In this document: one piece after another, positions 17,539-25,675 of the stretch | Numbering within the stretch: the stretch's first letter is position 1 | Layout of the letters: each line of letters begins with the position of its first letter | NCBI GenBank assembly: GCA_019119895.1 | Contig: DWWD01000046.1 | Location: forward strand, 62,001-126,000 | Direction: 5' to 3' | Length of the DNA stretch: 64,000 nt | Source of the DNA: Candidatus Anaerostipes avistercoris | Lineage (GTDB): Bacteria; Bacillota; Clostridia; Lachnospirales; Lachnospiraceae | Notes under the pieces: generated by a model | Databases searched by the model: none | What the model was told of the DNA's origin: nothing | The model's input: the letters and a program-made list of their open reading frames with translations, nothing else | Program-made: the position numbers and the translations under genes

Positions 17539-18492
17539 ATGTATGAATTACCGGCATATTTGTTCTGGGGATTCCTGGAAAGCGGAAAAACGACTCTGAT
17601 CAAAGATACCCTGAGCCAGGATTATTTTAATGACGGGGAAAAAACCATGATCCTGAGCTTTGAGGAAGGGGAAGAGGAATATGATAAAGAAATGCTGGAA
17701 AAGACCAATTCCTTTGTGATCCAGCTGGACAGCATCGAAGACCTGACCAAAGACTTTATCATTTCCTGCCAGAAGAACTATTATCCGGACAGAGTCATGA
17801 TTGAATACAACGGAATGTATCAGATTGAAGGACTGATGGATGTGATAGATGAATCCGATCTGGAAGTTTATCAGACCATCGTAACAGTGGACGCTTCCAC
17901 CGCGGATATGTATCTGAAAAACATGAAATCCATCTTTGTGGAAATGTTTAAGATGGCGGATCTGGTAATTTTCAACCGCTGTGACGATAATACCAATGTG
18001 GGAAGCTACCGCAGAAGCATCAAAGCGGTAAATCCGAGAGCCCAGGTCGGTTTTGAAAGAGCCGATGGCAGAGAAATGGAGATGGAAGAGATTCTTCCAT
18101 ATAATATACAGGATGAAGTCATTAAAGTAGCAGACGAAGATTACGGAATCTGGTATATTGACGCCATGGAGCGGCCGCAGGTTTATGAAGGAAAGACGGT
18201 GGAATTCAAGGGTGAGGTCCAGAGAAGTCCGAAGATGCCGTCCGGCGTTATCATACCGGGACGAAGGGCGATGACCTGCTGTGAAGACGATATTACCTTT
18301 ATCGGATATCTCTGCAGACTGCATAAAACCAAGTCAAAGACCCTGAAGCGGATCATCAACAAAGAATGGGTGACGGTAACGGCACAGATCCATTCAAAGT
18401 ATAACGAAGCTTATGACAAAACCATGCCGATTTTAACGGCAACCAGGATTGAAAAGGCAGAACCGCCGAAACAAACGTTAGTTTATTTCTAA
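17539..18492 (+). CDS. CobW-like GTPase fused to a YcgQ (TIGR03943)-like C-terminal domain
   Basis: This 317-residue protein has a G3E GTPase-like N-terminus with Walker A GFLESGKT (11-18) and an NRCD motif (146-149) in place of NKxD. The CXCC metal motif of the CobW family is absent. From about residue 205 it changes to a domain resembling the C-terminus of Bacillus YcgQ: KTVEFKGEV, then RRAMTCCEDDITFIGYL, then EPPKQTLVYF at the end. YcgQ normally works with a membrane permease; no permease is encoded nearby. It is cotranscribed with the upstream GTPase. Role inferred: metal or small-ligand handling. Confidence 0.85.
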   Translation: MYELPAYLFWGFLESGKTTLIKDTLSQDYFNDGEKTMILSFEEGEEEYDKEMLEKTNSFVIQLDSIEDLTKDFIISCQKNYYPDRVMIEYNGMYQIEGLMDVIDESDLEVYQTIVTVDASTADMYLKNMKSIFVEMFKMADLVIFNRCDDNTNVGSYRRSIKAVNPRAQVGFERADGREMEMEEILPYNIQDEVIKVADEDYGIWYIDAMERPQVYEGKTVEFKGEVQRSPKMPSGVIIPGRRAMTCCEDDITFIGYLCRLHKTKSKTLKRIINKEWVTVTAQIHSKYNEAYDKTMPILTATRIEKAEPPKQTLVYF

Positions 18493-18510
18493 GAGACATA
18501 CTATAAAAAT

Positions 18511-18553
18511 CCTCTGCATAGATTGTAAAAAACAAATTATGCAGAGGTCTTTT
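18511..18553 (+). terminator. Terminator-like hairpin overlapping the spoIIID Shine-Dalgarno
   Basis: The arms CCTCTGCATA (18511-18520) and TATGCAGAGG (18538-18547) form a perfect 10-bp stem followed by TCTTTTT. The 3' arm contains the GAGG that serves as ribosome binding site for spoIIID (ATG at 18555). It may end the GTPase operon and also mask the spoIIID start site. Confidence 0.75.
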
Positions 18554-18554
18554 T

Positions 18555-18809
18555 ATGAAAGATTATATTGAGGAGAGGGCGGTAGAAATAGCGTATTATA
18601 TCATCGAGCACAAGGCGACGGTGCGCCAGACGGCGAAGATTTTCGGGGTGTCCAAATCCACGGTACATAAGGATGTGACGGAACGTCTGCTGAAGATCAA
18701 TCCGGCTCTGGCAGGAGAGGCAAGGAAGGTGCTGAATGTCAACAAGCAGGAACGCCACATCAGAGGGGGATTTGCCACGAGAGAAAAATATCTTCATCAG
18801 CATGGATGA
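18555..18809 (+). CDS. spoIIID: Sporulation transcriptional regulator SpoIIID
   Basis: This 84-residue DNA-binding protein of the mother cell adjusts the sigma-E regulon and activates sigK. The helix-turn-helix is ATVRQTAKIFGVSKSTVHKD, and the C-terminal basic helix ends in RHIRGGFATREKY. Length is close to other SpoIIID proteins. CATACTAT at 18497-18504 resembles a sigma-E -10 element, but I cannot identify a matching -35. Confidence 0.95.
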   Translation: MKDYIEERAVEIAYYIIEHKATVRQTAKIFGVSKSTVHKDVTERLLKINPALAGEARKVLNVNKQERHIRGGFATREKYLHQHG

Positions 18810-18839
18810 AGACCGGACAGGAGAACAGAGCACATGATG

Positions 18840-18872
18840 CAAAAAACAGGCACCTCCAAAAGGAAGTACCTG
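18840..18872 (-). terminator. Terminator of the VTC-like gene
   Basis: On the minus strand an 11-bp stem with two G-U pairs (18872-18862 with 18857-18847) and a TTTT loop is followed by six T. It ends the gene at 18882 and lies convergent to spoIIID. Confidence 0.8.
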
Positions 18873-18881
18873 CCATTGTAA

Positions 18882-19499
18882 TTATTCAAGTAATGAGTTT
18901 TCAAAACTCAGAAGGTTTTTCATCGGTTCTGAAAGAGTCAGATATTGTCTTGTGTTGCGGCGAAGATTGTTTGAATTGATCGTCTTCAGCTTTGCGGGTT
19001 CTTCATCGAAGAAATCTTCTCCCGCGTACGGAGTCCGCACAATCGAAATATCGACAATCTCGTCCAGAAAACGATTCTGATGAAAGATTTTGCGGATGCA
19101 TTCTTTCTTATAAATCGGCCGCAAACCATTGACTGTAAATTGGAAGTACAGGGAATTAAATGCCGGGTCATCACTGTCTAACAGAAACTGATAATCGCCC
19201 CGGAGGATCTTGCGGCCCTGATCCATGGTAAGAGAATACTTGGTCTTATTCACGACCCCGTTTTTCCGCTGCCGCTGGATTAAGAAAAGATCTTCTCTGT
19301 TTTCCTCAAAGAAATAGTATGTAAACAGAGGGTGTTCTTCGACTCCCTGAAACATCAGAACTCTGATCGGGAGGCTGATCATATATTTTTCCGGGGACCG
19401 GGACAGGATATATTCCTCCTGGGTCTGGTTGTACTCAGCCTGTGTGATGTTTCTTGTTACTTCCGTGTAAGAAATCTTTTCAACTAATATTTTTCCCAT
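18882..19499 (-). CDS. VTC/CYTH-like domain protein, function uncertain
   Basis: This is a 205-residue protein with alternating basic and acidic beta-strand-like segments: FLIQRQRKNGVVNKTKYSLT, QGRKILRGDYQFLL and LRPIYKKECIRK. The pattern recalls the VTC domain of polyphosphate polymerases and triphosphate-tunnel enzymes, but it is shorter and the key Arg/Lys/Glu set cannot be confirmed by eye. No membrane domain is attached. An ATG at 19526 is in frame, but the ATG at 19499 has TGGAG upstream. Confidence 0.6.
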   Translation of the reverse strand: MGKILVEKISYTEVTRNITQAEYNQTQEEYILSRSPEKYMISLPIRVLMFQGVEEHPLFTYYFFEENREDLFLIQRQRKNGVVNKTKYSLTMDQGRKILRGDYQFLLDSDDPAFNSLYFQFTVNGLRPIYKKECIRKIFHQNRFLDEIVDISIVRTPYAGEDFFDEEPAKLKTINSNNLRRNTRQYLTLSEPMKNLLSFENSLLE

Positions 19500-19646
19500 G
19501 ATAACTCCAGTATGGTGCTTTGTCATTTACTGTATATCATTATAGCAGAGGAATATGAGAAATTCATGTCCTATTTATAAAAAAACTCTTAAGAATTCAT
19601 AGATTTTATAAATGTGCTGTGCTAAGATATTTTCTGGAGGAAAACG

Positions 19647-20972
19647 ATGGATTTATTTGATTATGCAAGAGAAATGAATAAAGAAAAAGAGGCGCCCCTG
19701 GCAGGGAGAATGCGCCCGACAACGCTGGATGAAGTAGTGGGACAGTCTCATATTATAGGAAAGGATAAACTCCTTTACCGTGCCATTCAGGCAGATAAAT
19801 TAAGTTCGATTATCTTTTACGGACCGCCGGGAACCGGAAAGACGACGCTGGCAAAAGTAATCGCCAATACGACGAAAGCAAATTTTGTGCAGATGAACGC
19901 CACGACTTCCGGCAAGAAAGAAATGCAGGAGGCGGTACAGAATGCTAAGGAAGCACTGGGAATGTACCAGAAGAAAACCATCTTGTTTATTGATGAGATT
20001 CACCGGTTTAATAAGGCGCAGCAGGATTATCTTCTGCCTTTCGTGGAAGATGGAACGATTATTCTGATTGGCGCAACAACAGAGAATCCGTATTTCGAGG
20101 TAAATCAGGCGCTGATTTCCAGATCCAATGTATTTCAGCTGTATTCCCTGGAAAAGGATGATATCAAAGAGCTGATCCGCAGGGCGGTCTATGATGAAGA
20201 AAAGGGTATGGGAGTCTATCATGGAAGAATCACCGATGAAGCCATGGATTTTCTTGCAGATATGGCAGAAGGAGACGCAAGAAGCGCTCTTAACGCGGTG
20301 GAACTTGGGATTCTCACGACAGAACCGGATGAAAACGGTGAGATTGTGATCGACCTGGAAGTTGCTCAGGAATGCATCCAGAGAAGAGTCATCCGCTATG
20401 ACAAAGACGGTGATAATCATTACGATGTGATATCTGCGTTTATCAAGAGTATGAGGGGCTCAGATCCGGATGCGGCAATCTATTATCTGGCTCGGATGAT
20501 CGATGCCGGGGAAAGCGTAACTTTCATTGCCAGACGTATTATGATATGTGCTTCAGAGGATGTGGGAAATGCAGACCCGCAGGCCATTCAGGTTGCCGTT
20601 GCGGCTTCCCAGGCGGTGGAGCGGATCGGACTTCCTGAAGCGAGGATTATCCTGGCTCAGGCAGCATCTTATGTGGCGTCCGCACCGAAAAGCAATTCCG
20701 CGTGTATGGCCATAGATGATGCGCTGAAAGCCGTGAGAAATCATAAAATCGGAGAAGTGCCGAATCATTTAAAAGACGCCCATTATAAAGGAGCGCAGAA
20801 ACTGGGACATGGAATCGGATACAAATATGCCCATGATTATCCGGAACATTATGTAAAACAGCAGTATCTGCCGGATGAACTGCTGGGCACGACATTCTAT
20901 GAACCGTCAGACAATGGTTATGAAAAGAAAATCAAAGCGTATCTGGAACATATCAGGAACAGAGGTTACTAA
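19647..20972 (+). CDS. rarA: Replication-associated recombination protein A
   Basis: This 441-residue AAA+ ATPase of the RarA/MgsA/WRNIP1 family acts at stalled replication forks. Walker A is FYGPPGTGKTTLAK, Walker B and sensor region FIDEIHRFNKAQQD, sensor I GATTENPYFEVN, and the arginine finger region is SRSNVF. The C-terminal oligomerisation domain is present (YLPDELLGTTFYEP). TGGAGGAAAA precedes the ATG. Confidence 0.96.
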   Translation: MDLFDYAREMNKEKEAPLAGRMRPTTLDEVVGQSHIIGKDKLLYRAIQADKLSSIIFYGPPGTGKTTLAKVIANTTKANFVQMNATTSGKKEMQEAVQNAKEALGMYQKKTILFIDEIHRFNKAQQDYLLPFVEDGTIILIGATTENPYFEVNQALISRSNVFQLYSLEKDDIKELIRRAVYDEEKGMGVYHGRITDEAMDFLADMAEGDARSALNAVELGILTTEPDENGEIVIDLEVAQECIQRRVIRYDKDGDNHYDVISAFIKSMRGSDPDAAIYYLARMIDAGESVTFIARRIMICASEDVGNADPQAIQVAVAASQAVERIGLPEARIILAQAASYVASAPKSNSACMAIDDALKAVRNHKIGEVPNHLKDAHYKGAQKLGHGIGYKYAHDYPEHYVKQQYLPDELLGTTFYEPSDNGYEKKIKAYLEHIRNRGY

Positions 20973-21181
20973 GGCCGTCTCTGATTTTCGTCTTTTGATT
21001 TTTTCGCCCATTTGTGGACCAGAGCCATAGCCCAGAGAAATACCGGGTAGAAAAACATCAGTACGAGCATGCCCCAGAAATATTCACTGCCGGTGACGGC
21101 GAAATATAATGTAAGCCCGGCGACTGCCAGAAGAGACAGTACGATCAGCAGGGCGAGAATTCTTTTGATGATTGAAAACAT
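20969..21181 (-). CDS. Small membrane protein
   Basis: This is a 70-residue protein with two predicted membrane helices (LALLIVLSLLAVAGLTLYF and WGMLVLMFFYPVFLWAMAL) and a basic, hydrophilic C-terminal tail. Function unknown. Its stop overlaps that of rarA tail to tail. The start MFSIIKR at 21181 is preceded by AAAGGA; a longer frame to 21232 lacks an RBS. Confidence 0.65.
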   Translation of the reverse strand: MFSIIKRILALLIVLSLLAVAGLTLYFAVTGSEYFWGMLVLMFFYPVFLWAMALVHKWAKKSKDENQRRP

Positions 21182-21334
21182 ATAAGATTGTCCTTTCTGA
21201 AAAATGTATGCTTTTGGATTGGTTTGTTTCAAACTAATCCTAGCATACTTTTTTTTATCTGGCTACCGGAGATTCCAAAAACAGGGGACGAAGTTGTGCG
21301 CTAAGTACTGCAGGTGCTTTCCGGACGTATCGCG

Positions 21335-21378
21335 CAAAAAAAGATATACGGCAGACATGATTCATCTGCTGTATATCT
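21335..21378 (-). terminator. Terminator of the SEC-C protein gene
   Basis: A 15-base stem with one mismatch (21341-21355 with 21364-21378) is followed on the minus strand by eight T. Directly behind it lies the motif TTTGCGCGATACG, also found behind the clpX terminator. Confidence 0.8.
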
Positions 21379-21406
21379 TTTGTAAATGACACGATAAAAT
21401 ATGAAA

Positions 21407-21913
21407 TTAAGCGTTTCTGCCGCAGCATTTTTTATATTTCTTGCCGCTTCCACATGGACAAGGATCGTTGCGTCCGATTTTCTTTCCTTTCACAACGGTA
21501 CCTGAATTTCTGGATTCTTTGTATAATTCTTTTCTTCTTTCTTCTGTCAGGATATCATCCCACGCATCCAGTGTATACAGCCATTCTGCACGGCATCCTA
21601 CCATGTTGTAGTACAATTTTTCATAATCAATATCTAAGGATACCTGTGTATTTTCATCCATCTCATCGATCGGATTCGGCTCTTTTAAGCTGTCATTGAT
21701 TCCATCCAGGAATCCTACAAACATCTGAAGATCTGTCTCATATTTATCTGCCAGCTCTTTTACAGTTCCTGTTACGACAACATCTCTGTCTGCCAGAAGT
21801 TTTTCGTAAATTCCTTTTTCAATATTGAAATATGTAAGCCAGAACTGCTGACCTTCTTTTGTCCGGTCGTCGAACTTATATGCGTAGTCACGCCATTCCT
21901 GTAATAATCCCAT
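21407..21913 (-). CDS. SEC-C motif protein
   Basis: This 168-residue protein has a helical N-terminal region of unknown role and a C-terminal SEC-C zinc-binding motif ([18 protein letters not shown]), like the SecB- and ribosome-binding tail of SecA. Such proteins are thought to contact SecB or ribosomes. Monocistronic, with its own terminator downstream. Confidence 0.85.
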   Translation of the reverse strand: MGLLQEWRDYAYKFDDRTKEGQQFWLTYFNIEKGIYEKLLADRDVVVTGTVKELADKYETDLQMFVGFLDGINDSLKEPNPIDEMDENTQVSLDIDYEKLYYNMVGCRAEWLYTLDAWDDILTEERRKELYKESRNSGTVVKGKKIGRNDPCPCGSGKKYKKCCGRNA

Positions 21914-22087
21914 TTTTCTTCCATCCTTTTCTATAAAACATGTATTATTTACCTTTGCTACTATAACAAATTCTTTCTCATTTGTAAAGCAGACATGTGG
22001 AATCCCTTATCAGGATCTGCAGAGAATCCCTGACGATATTTTCTTTACTTATTTTTATGATTAATATATAATATATATAAAAAAGGA

Positions 22088-22651
22088 GTGATTTCTATCA
22101 ACAATAAAAAAATATTCACTGTCAGAGATATCTATCAGCTGCCTGATCATATCCGGGCCGAATTATTTCACGGCAGAATTCGATATATGCCTATGACAAC
22201 AACCTCTCATCAGGAAATCCTTATGCAGATTTTTACTCAGATTTATGATCAGATGAAGCAGTTTTATCCGTCTTATGAGCTGTATCCCGGCCGCTTCGCC
22301 GTATTTATCAAAGAAGATGAACTGAATTATGTCGAGCCGGACATTTCCGTTATCTGCAATACGGATAAGTTAAATGATTACGGCTGTCTTGGCGCTCCTG
22401 ACTGGATAATCGAAATTGTCCTGCCGGAAGACCGCTCGATTGACTATTTTCAGAAATTGTTTTTGTATCACAGTGCCGGCGTTCGTGAATACTGGATTGT
22501 GGATTATGAAAAGCTGCGGGTGATTGTTTATGATTTTGAGCATGAAAAACAATTGGAATACAATTTTGAAGATCTGGTTCCCTCTGCCTGTGTCTGTCCG
22601 GATATTTCCGTAAATTTTGCAGACATCGATTACTATTCAAAAAATACGTAA
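22088..22651 (+). CDS. Uma2-family (DUF820) protein, PD-(D/E)XK nuclease fold
   Basis: This 187-residue protein belongs to the Uma2 family, whose members have a restriction-endonuclease-like fold and unknown function. The nuclease-like core is VEPDISVICNTDKL, APDWIIEIVLPEDRSIDY and GVREYWIVDYEKL. The start is uncertain: GTG at 22088 overlaps the AAAGGAG ribosome binding site, and there is no other ATG, GTG or TTG near the family N-terminus. ATT (22091) or ATC (22097) could be used instead. Confidence 0.8.
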   Translation: MISINNKKIFTVRDIYQLPDHIRAELFHGRIRYMPMTTTSHQEILMQIFTQIYDQMKQFYPSYELYPGRFAVFIKEDELNYVEPDISVICNTDKLNDYGCLGAPDWIIEIVLPEDRSIDYFQKLFLYHSAGVREYWIVDYEKLRVIVYDFEHEKQLEYNFEDLVPSACVCPDISVNFADIDYYSKNT

Positions 22652-22679
22652 GAAAAAATATAAAAAGAATGTATAAACC

Positions 22680-22751
22680 GTCCTCATGAGGACATAATAG
22701 TAATATCCAATCAACGATTGGATGCGAAATACTTATCCTCCCCTTAAGTAT
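22680..22751 (+). other. Three consecutive hairpins ahead of a terminator
   Basis: In order: the palindrome GTCCTCATGAGGAC (22680-22693), arms ATCCAATC/GATTGGAT with a 3-base loop (22705-22723), and ATACTTA/TAAGTAT (22729-22751). A strong terminator follows at once. This may be a structured 3' UTR, a small RNA or the end of a lost mobile element; I match it to no known RNA family. The rest of the gap to 22931 is AT-rich with nothing recognisable. Confidence 0.5.
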
Positions 22752-22752
22752 G

Positions 22753-22787
22753 CCCCCATTCCGCAAAGGCGTGGAATGGGGGTTTTT
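22753..22787 (+). terminator. Strong intrinsic terminator
   Basis: A perfect 10-bp stem, CCCCCATTCC (22753-22762) with GGAATGGGGG (22773-22782), is followed by TTTTT. Confidence 0.9.
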
Positions 22788-22931
22788 AAATATCCAGATG
22801 TTTTATTAACCAGGGTGTTTCCGCCCTTTTTTGATATTTTGAATTCTCAGATGCCTTTTTTACATAGAACCACTTTTTTTGTTCAATATAAATGACAAAA
22901 TCACCTTAAGAAAGAATTTATAATTTACCGG

Positions 22932-22960
22932 TTGATTTCATGTATACAGTGTGATAATAT
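22932..22960 (+). promoter_or_regulatory. Promoter of the MarR-ABC exporter operon
   Basis: -35 TTGATT (22932-22937), 17-base spacer, and -10 TAATAT (22955-22960) preceded by TGA, giving an extended -10. Predicted start is near 22967, inside the operator. Confidence 0.75.
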
Positions 22961-22963
22961 TTT

Positions 22964-22994
22964 CATTAGTCACCTAATGATTAGACGACTAATG
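22964..22994. promoter_or_regulatory. Nested palindromic operator, probably for the MarR regulator
   Basis: The outer arms CATTAGTC (22964-22971) and GACTAATG (22987-22994) and the inner palindrome CTAATGATTAG (22974-22984) share the same centre at 22979. The site covers the predicted transcription start, which fits autorepression by the MarR protein encoded 35 bases downstream. Confidence 0.75.
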
Positions 22995-23028
22995 AATTAT
23001 CAATAAGAAATTTTAGAAGGGAGCGAGC

Positions 23029-23493
23029 ATGTACAGTCAGGAAAGTGTGTATCATTTATTAGCCAGAGTAAGTCATAAAAATCTGATTTATGGATTTTCT
23101 GTGTTGAAAGAAGTAGATCTCCATCCGGGCCAGGTGCCTTTCCTGGTGCAGCTTTGGAAGGAAGAAGGATTAAGCCAGAGAGAGCTTGCCGGAAGACTCG
23201 GTATTAAGCCGCCCACGTTAAACGTGATGATTGGCCGGCTTGAGAAGAATGGTTATATCAGAAAAGAACATGACCCTGCGGATCAGAGAAGAAGTCTCAT
23301 ATATTTTACAGAAGAGGGACGGGAAGTATGCGTAAAAGTAAAAAAAACAGTGGATGAGCTTCAGGATGTGGTCATGGAGACGTTTTCTGAAGAAGAACGA
23401 AAAGAGTTGTGCAGATTATTGAATAAATTCGCCGATTGTCTCGACGAACAAATAGAACAGCGAAAGGAAAGGAAGGAAGAGAAAAATGATTAA
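23029..23493 (+). CDS. MarR-family transcriptional regulator
   Basis: This 154-residue winged-helix repressor has the recognition region LSQRELAGRLGIKPPTLNVM and the wing IRKEHDPADQRRSLIYFTEEG, which includes the conserved DxR. It overlaps the following ABC transporter gene by 8 bases and is probably its ligand-responsive repressor. GAAGGGAGCG precedes the ATG. Confidence 0.92.
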   Translation: MYSQESVYHLLARVSHKNLIYGFSVLKEVDLHPGQVPFLVQLWKEEGLSQRELAGRLGIKPPTLNVMIGRLEKNGYIRKEHDPADQRRSLIYFTEEGREVCVKVKKTVDELQDVVMETFSEEERKELCRLLNKFADCLDEQIEQRKERKEEKND

Positions 23494-25675
23494 ATTATTT
23501 CGTTATTTGAAGAAAGCCTATCTTCCGGTCATCTGCATTATCGTGCTGCTGGTCATGCAGGCTCTCTGCGAATTGTCTCTGCCTACGTACACTTCGGATA
23601 TCGTAAATGTTGGAATTCAGCAGGGCGGTATCGAGGATGCGGTTCCGGAAGCAATGCGGGAGCAGACATTCCAGGGACTTGCCGCAGTCATGGATGAGGA
23701 TGATGCGGAAGAAATGAAAGATGCCTATGAGCTCTACAGTGAAGAGCAGGTGGCAGACTCAGAATACAGCTCATACAAAGATGGGCGCCTTTATGTAAGA
23801 AAAGATTTGTCTTCTGATGAAAGGGAAGATCTGGATCAGTCTATGGCCAGAGCGATGATTATTCTTTCATCCCAGATGGCAAAGCAGTTAGCTGCAAATC
23901 CACAGGCAGCAGCGCAGCTGAGCGATGATCAGAAGCAGATGATGCAGCAGATGGAAAATATGGATGTTAATGATATGCCGGACAGTATTATCAGTCAGGC
24001 GGCAATTACCTTTGTGGAAACAGAGTATCGGGAAATCGGAATAGATCTTGACAGCATTCAGACAAGATATCTGCTGAAGACAGGCGGCATCATGATCGGA
24101 ATCGCATTTTTGTCTATGACGGCAGCAGTTCTGGTTACACTGGCATCCGCAAGATTAGCGGCAAGATTAAGTCGTGTTCTCAGGGATAAGATTTTCAAGA
24201 AAGTCATGGATTTTACAAACTCAGAGTTTGACCGTTTCTCTACGGCTTCTCTGATCACGCGAAGCACCAATGATATCCAGCAGATTCAGCTGTTTATGAC
24301 GATGATGTTCCGTATCGTTGTATATGCCCCGCTTCTGGGAATCGGAGGCATTATCAAAGTACTGAATACCAATGCGACCATGACATGGACCATTGCGCTG
24401 GGCGTTGTGGCTATTATGCTTGTGATTTTCATTTTGTTTAAAGTAGCCATGCCGAAATTTAAGATTCTTCAGAAACTGATCGACCGGCTGAATCTGGTAA
24501 CAAGAGAGATCCTGACAGGATTGTCCGTTATCAGGGCATTCAGTACGGAGAAACATGAAGAAGAACGTTTTGATGAAGCAAATAAAAACCTGATGAAAAC
24601 CAACTTATTTGTAAACCGTGCCATGACATTTATGATGCCGGTTATGATGCTGATAATGAATGGAATGACAGTTCTGATTGTTTATGCCGGAGCAGGAAAT
24701 ATCGATGCAGGAAATATGCAGGTAGGAGATCTGATGGCGTTTATCCAGTATGCAATGCAGATTATTATGGCATTCCTGTTTATTTCCATGGTGTCTATTA
24801 TGATGCCTCGTGCCCAGGTTGCCGCAGAACGTGTTAATGAAGTACTGGATACAGATATTATGATCAAAGATCCGGAAGAACCGAAAAAATTCCTGCCGGA
24901 GAAAAAAGGCGAAGTGGAATTCAAAGAAGTATATTTCTGTTATCCGGATGCGGATGAGGCAGTGCTGCATAATATAAGTTTTGTGGCGCCGGCTGGAAAG
25001 ACGACGGCATTTATCGGAAGTACGGGAAGCGGAAAATCAACTTTGATTAATCTGATCCCGAGATTTTTCGACGTCACAAGAGGAAGTATTCTGGTGGACG
25101 GCCAGGATATCCGTGATGTAAAGCATGCAGATCTCTGTGAGAAAATCGGATACGTGCCTCAGAAAGGAGTGCTTTTCTCCGGAACCATCGAGTCAAATTT
25201 GAAATATGGAAAAGAAGATGCTACGGAGGAAGAAATCCGACGTGCCGCAAGGATTGCCCAGGCAACAGACTTCATTGAAGAAAAAGAAGAAAAATATCAG
25301 TCACCGATTGCCCAGGGCGGTTCCAATGTATCCGGAGGACAGAAACAGAGACTTTCCATTGCGAGAGCGATTGCAAAAGATCCGGAAATCTATATATTTG
25401 ATGACAGCTTTTCCGCTTTGGATTATAAGACAGATGTTACGCTTCGAAGTGCTCTGCAGAAGGAAACCAAAGGAAGTACGACATTGATCGTTGCTCAGAG
25501 AATCAGTACGATCCTTCACGCAGATCAGATCATTGTTCTGGATGAAGGAAATATTGTAGGAAAAGGTACCCATGAAGAATTGCTTCAGATATGTCCGGTA
25601 TATCAGCAGATTGCGAAATCTCAGCTGTCTGAAGATGACTTAAAGAAAGCAAGGGAGGTGTCTGCACATGAGTAA
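23486..25675 (+). CDS. ABC exporter half-transporter, subunit with degenerate ATP site
   Basis: This is a multidrug/lipid-type ABC exporter (729 residues) with an N-terminal six-helix domain and C-terminal ATPase. Between the first two helices is an extracytoplasmic insertion of about 140 residues, rich in Asp, Glu and Gln, that is absent from ordinary half-transporters. Walker A is GSTGSGKST and the signature is SGGQKQ. Walker B is IYIFDDSFSALD, with Asp where the catalytic Glu is expected, the hallmark of the degenerate half of heterodimeric exporters. Its partner is the next gene, overlapping by 8 bases. Confidence 0.92.
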   Translation: MIKLFRYLKKAYLPVICIIVLLVMQALCELSLPTYTSDIVNVGIQQGGIEDAVPEAMREQTFQGLAAVMDEDDAEEMKDAYELYSEEQVADSEYSSYKDGRLYVRKDLSSDEREDLDQSMARAMIILSSQMAKQLAANPQAAAQLSDDQKQMMQQMENMDVNDMPDSIISQAAITFVETEYREIGIDLDSIQTRYLLKTGGIMIGIAFLSMTAAVLVTLASARLAARLSRVLRDKIFKKVMDFTNSEFDRFSTASLITRSTNDIQQIQLFMTMMFRIVVYAPLLGIGGIIKVLNTNATMTWTIALGVVAIMLVIFILFKVAMPKFKILQKLIDRLNLVTREILTGLSVIRAFSTEKHEEERFDEANKNLMKTNLFVNRAMTFMMPVMMLIMNGMTVLIVYAGAGNIDAGNMQVGDLMAFIQYAMQIIMAFLFISMVSIMMPRAQVAAERVNEVLDTDIMIKDPEEPKKFLPEKKGEVEFKEVYFCYPDADEAVLHNISFVAPAGKTTAFIGSTGSGKSTLINLIPRFFDVTRGSILVDGQDIRDVKHADLCEKIGYVPQKGVLFSGTIESNLKYGKEDATEEEIRRAARIAQATDFIEEKEEKYQSPIAQGGSNVSGGQKQRLSIARAIAKDPEIYIFDDSFSALDYKTDVTLRSALQKETKGSTTLIVAQRISTILHADQIIVLDEGNIVGKGTHEELLQICPVYQQIAKSQLSEDDLKKAREVSAHE

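Noticed and set aside
17548-18324. A 258-codon minus-strand frame opposite the second GTPase
   Set aside because: It mirrors the codon bias of the real gene on the plus strand and shows no recognisable domain.
22680-22760. Hammerhead ribozyme
   Set aside because: GAAA and a CATGAGG are present, but the conserved CUGAUGA core and the three-stem topology are not.
22680-22787. Right end of an IS200/IS605 element
   Set aside because: No tnpA or tnpB remnant and no matching left end were seen nearby; left open as one explanation only.
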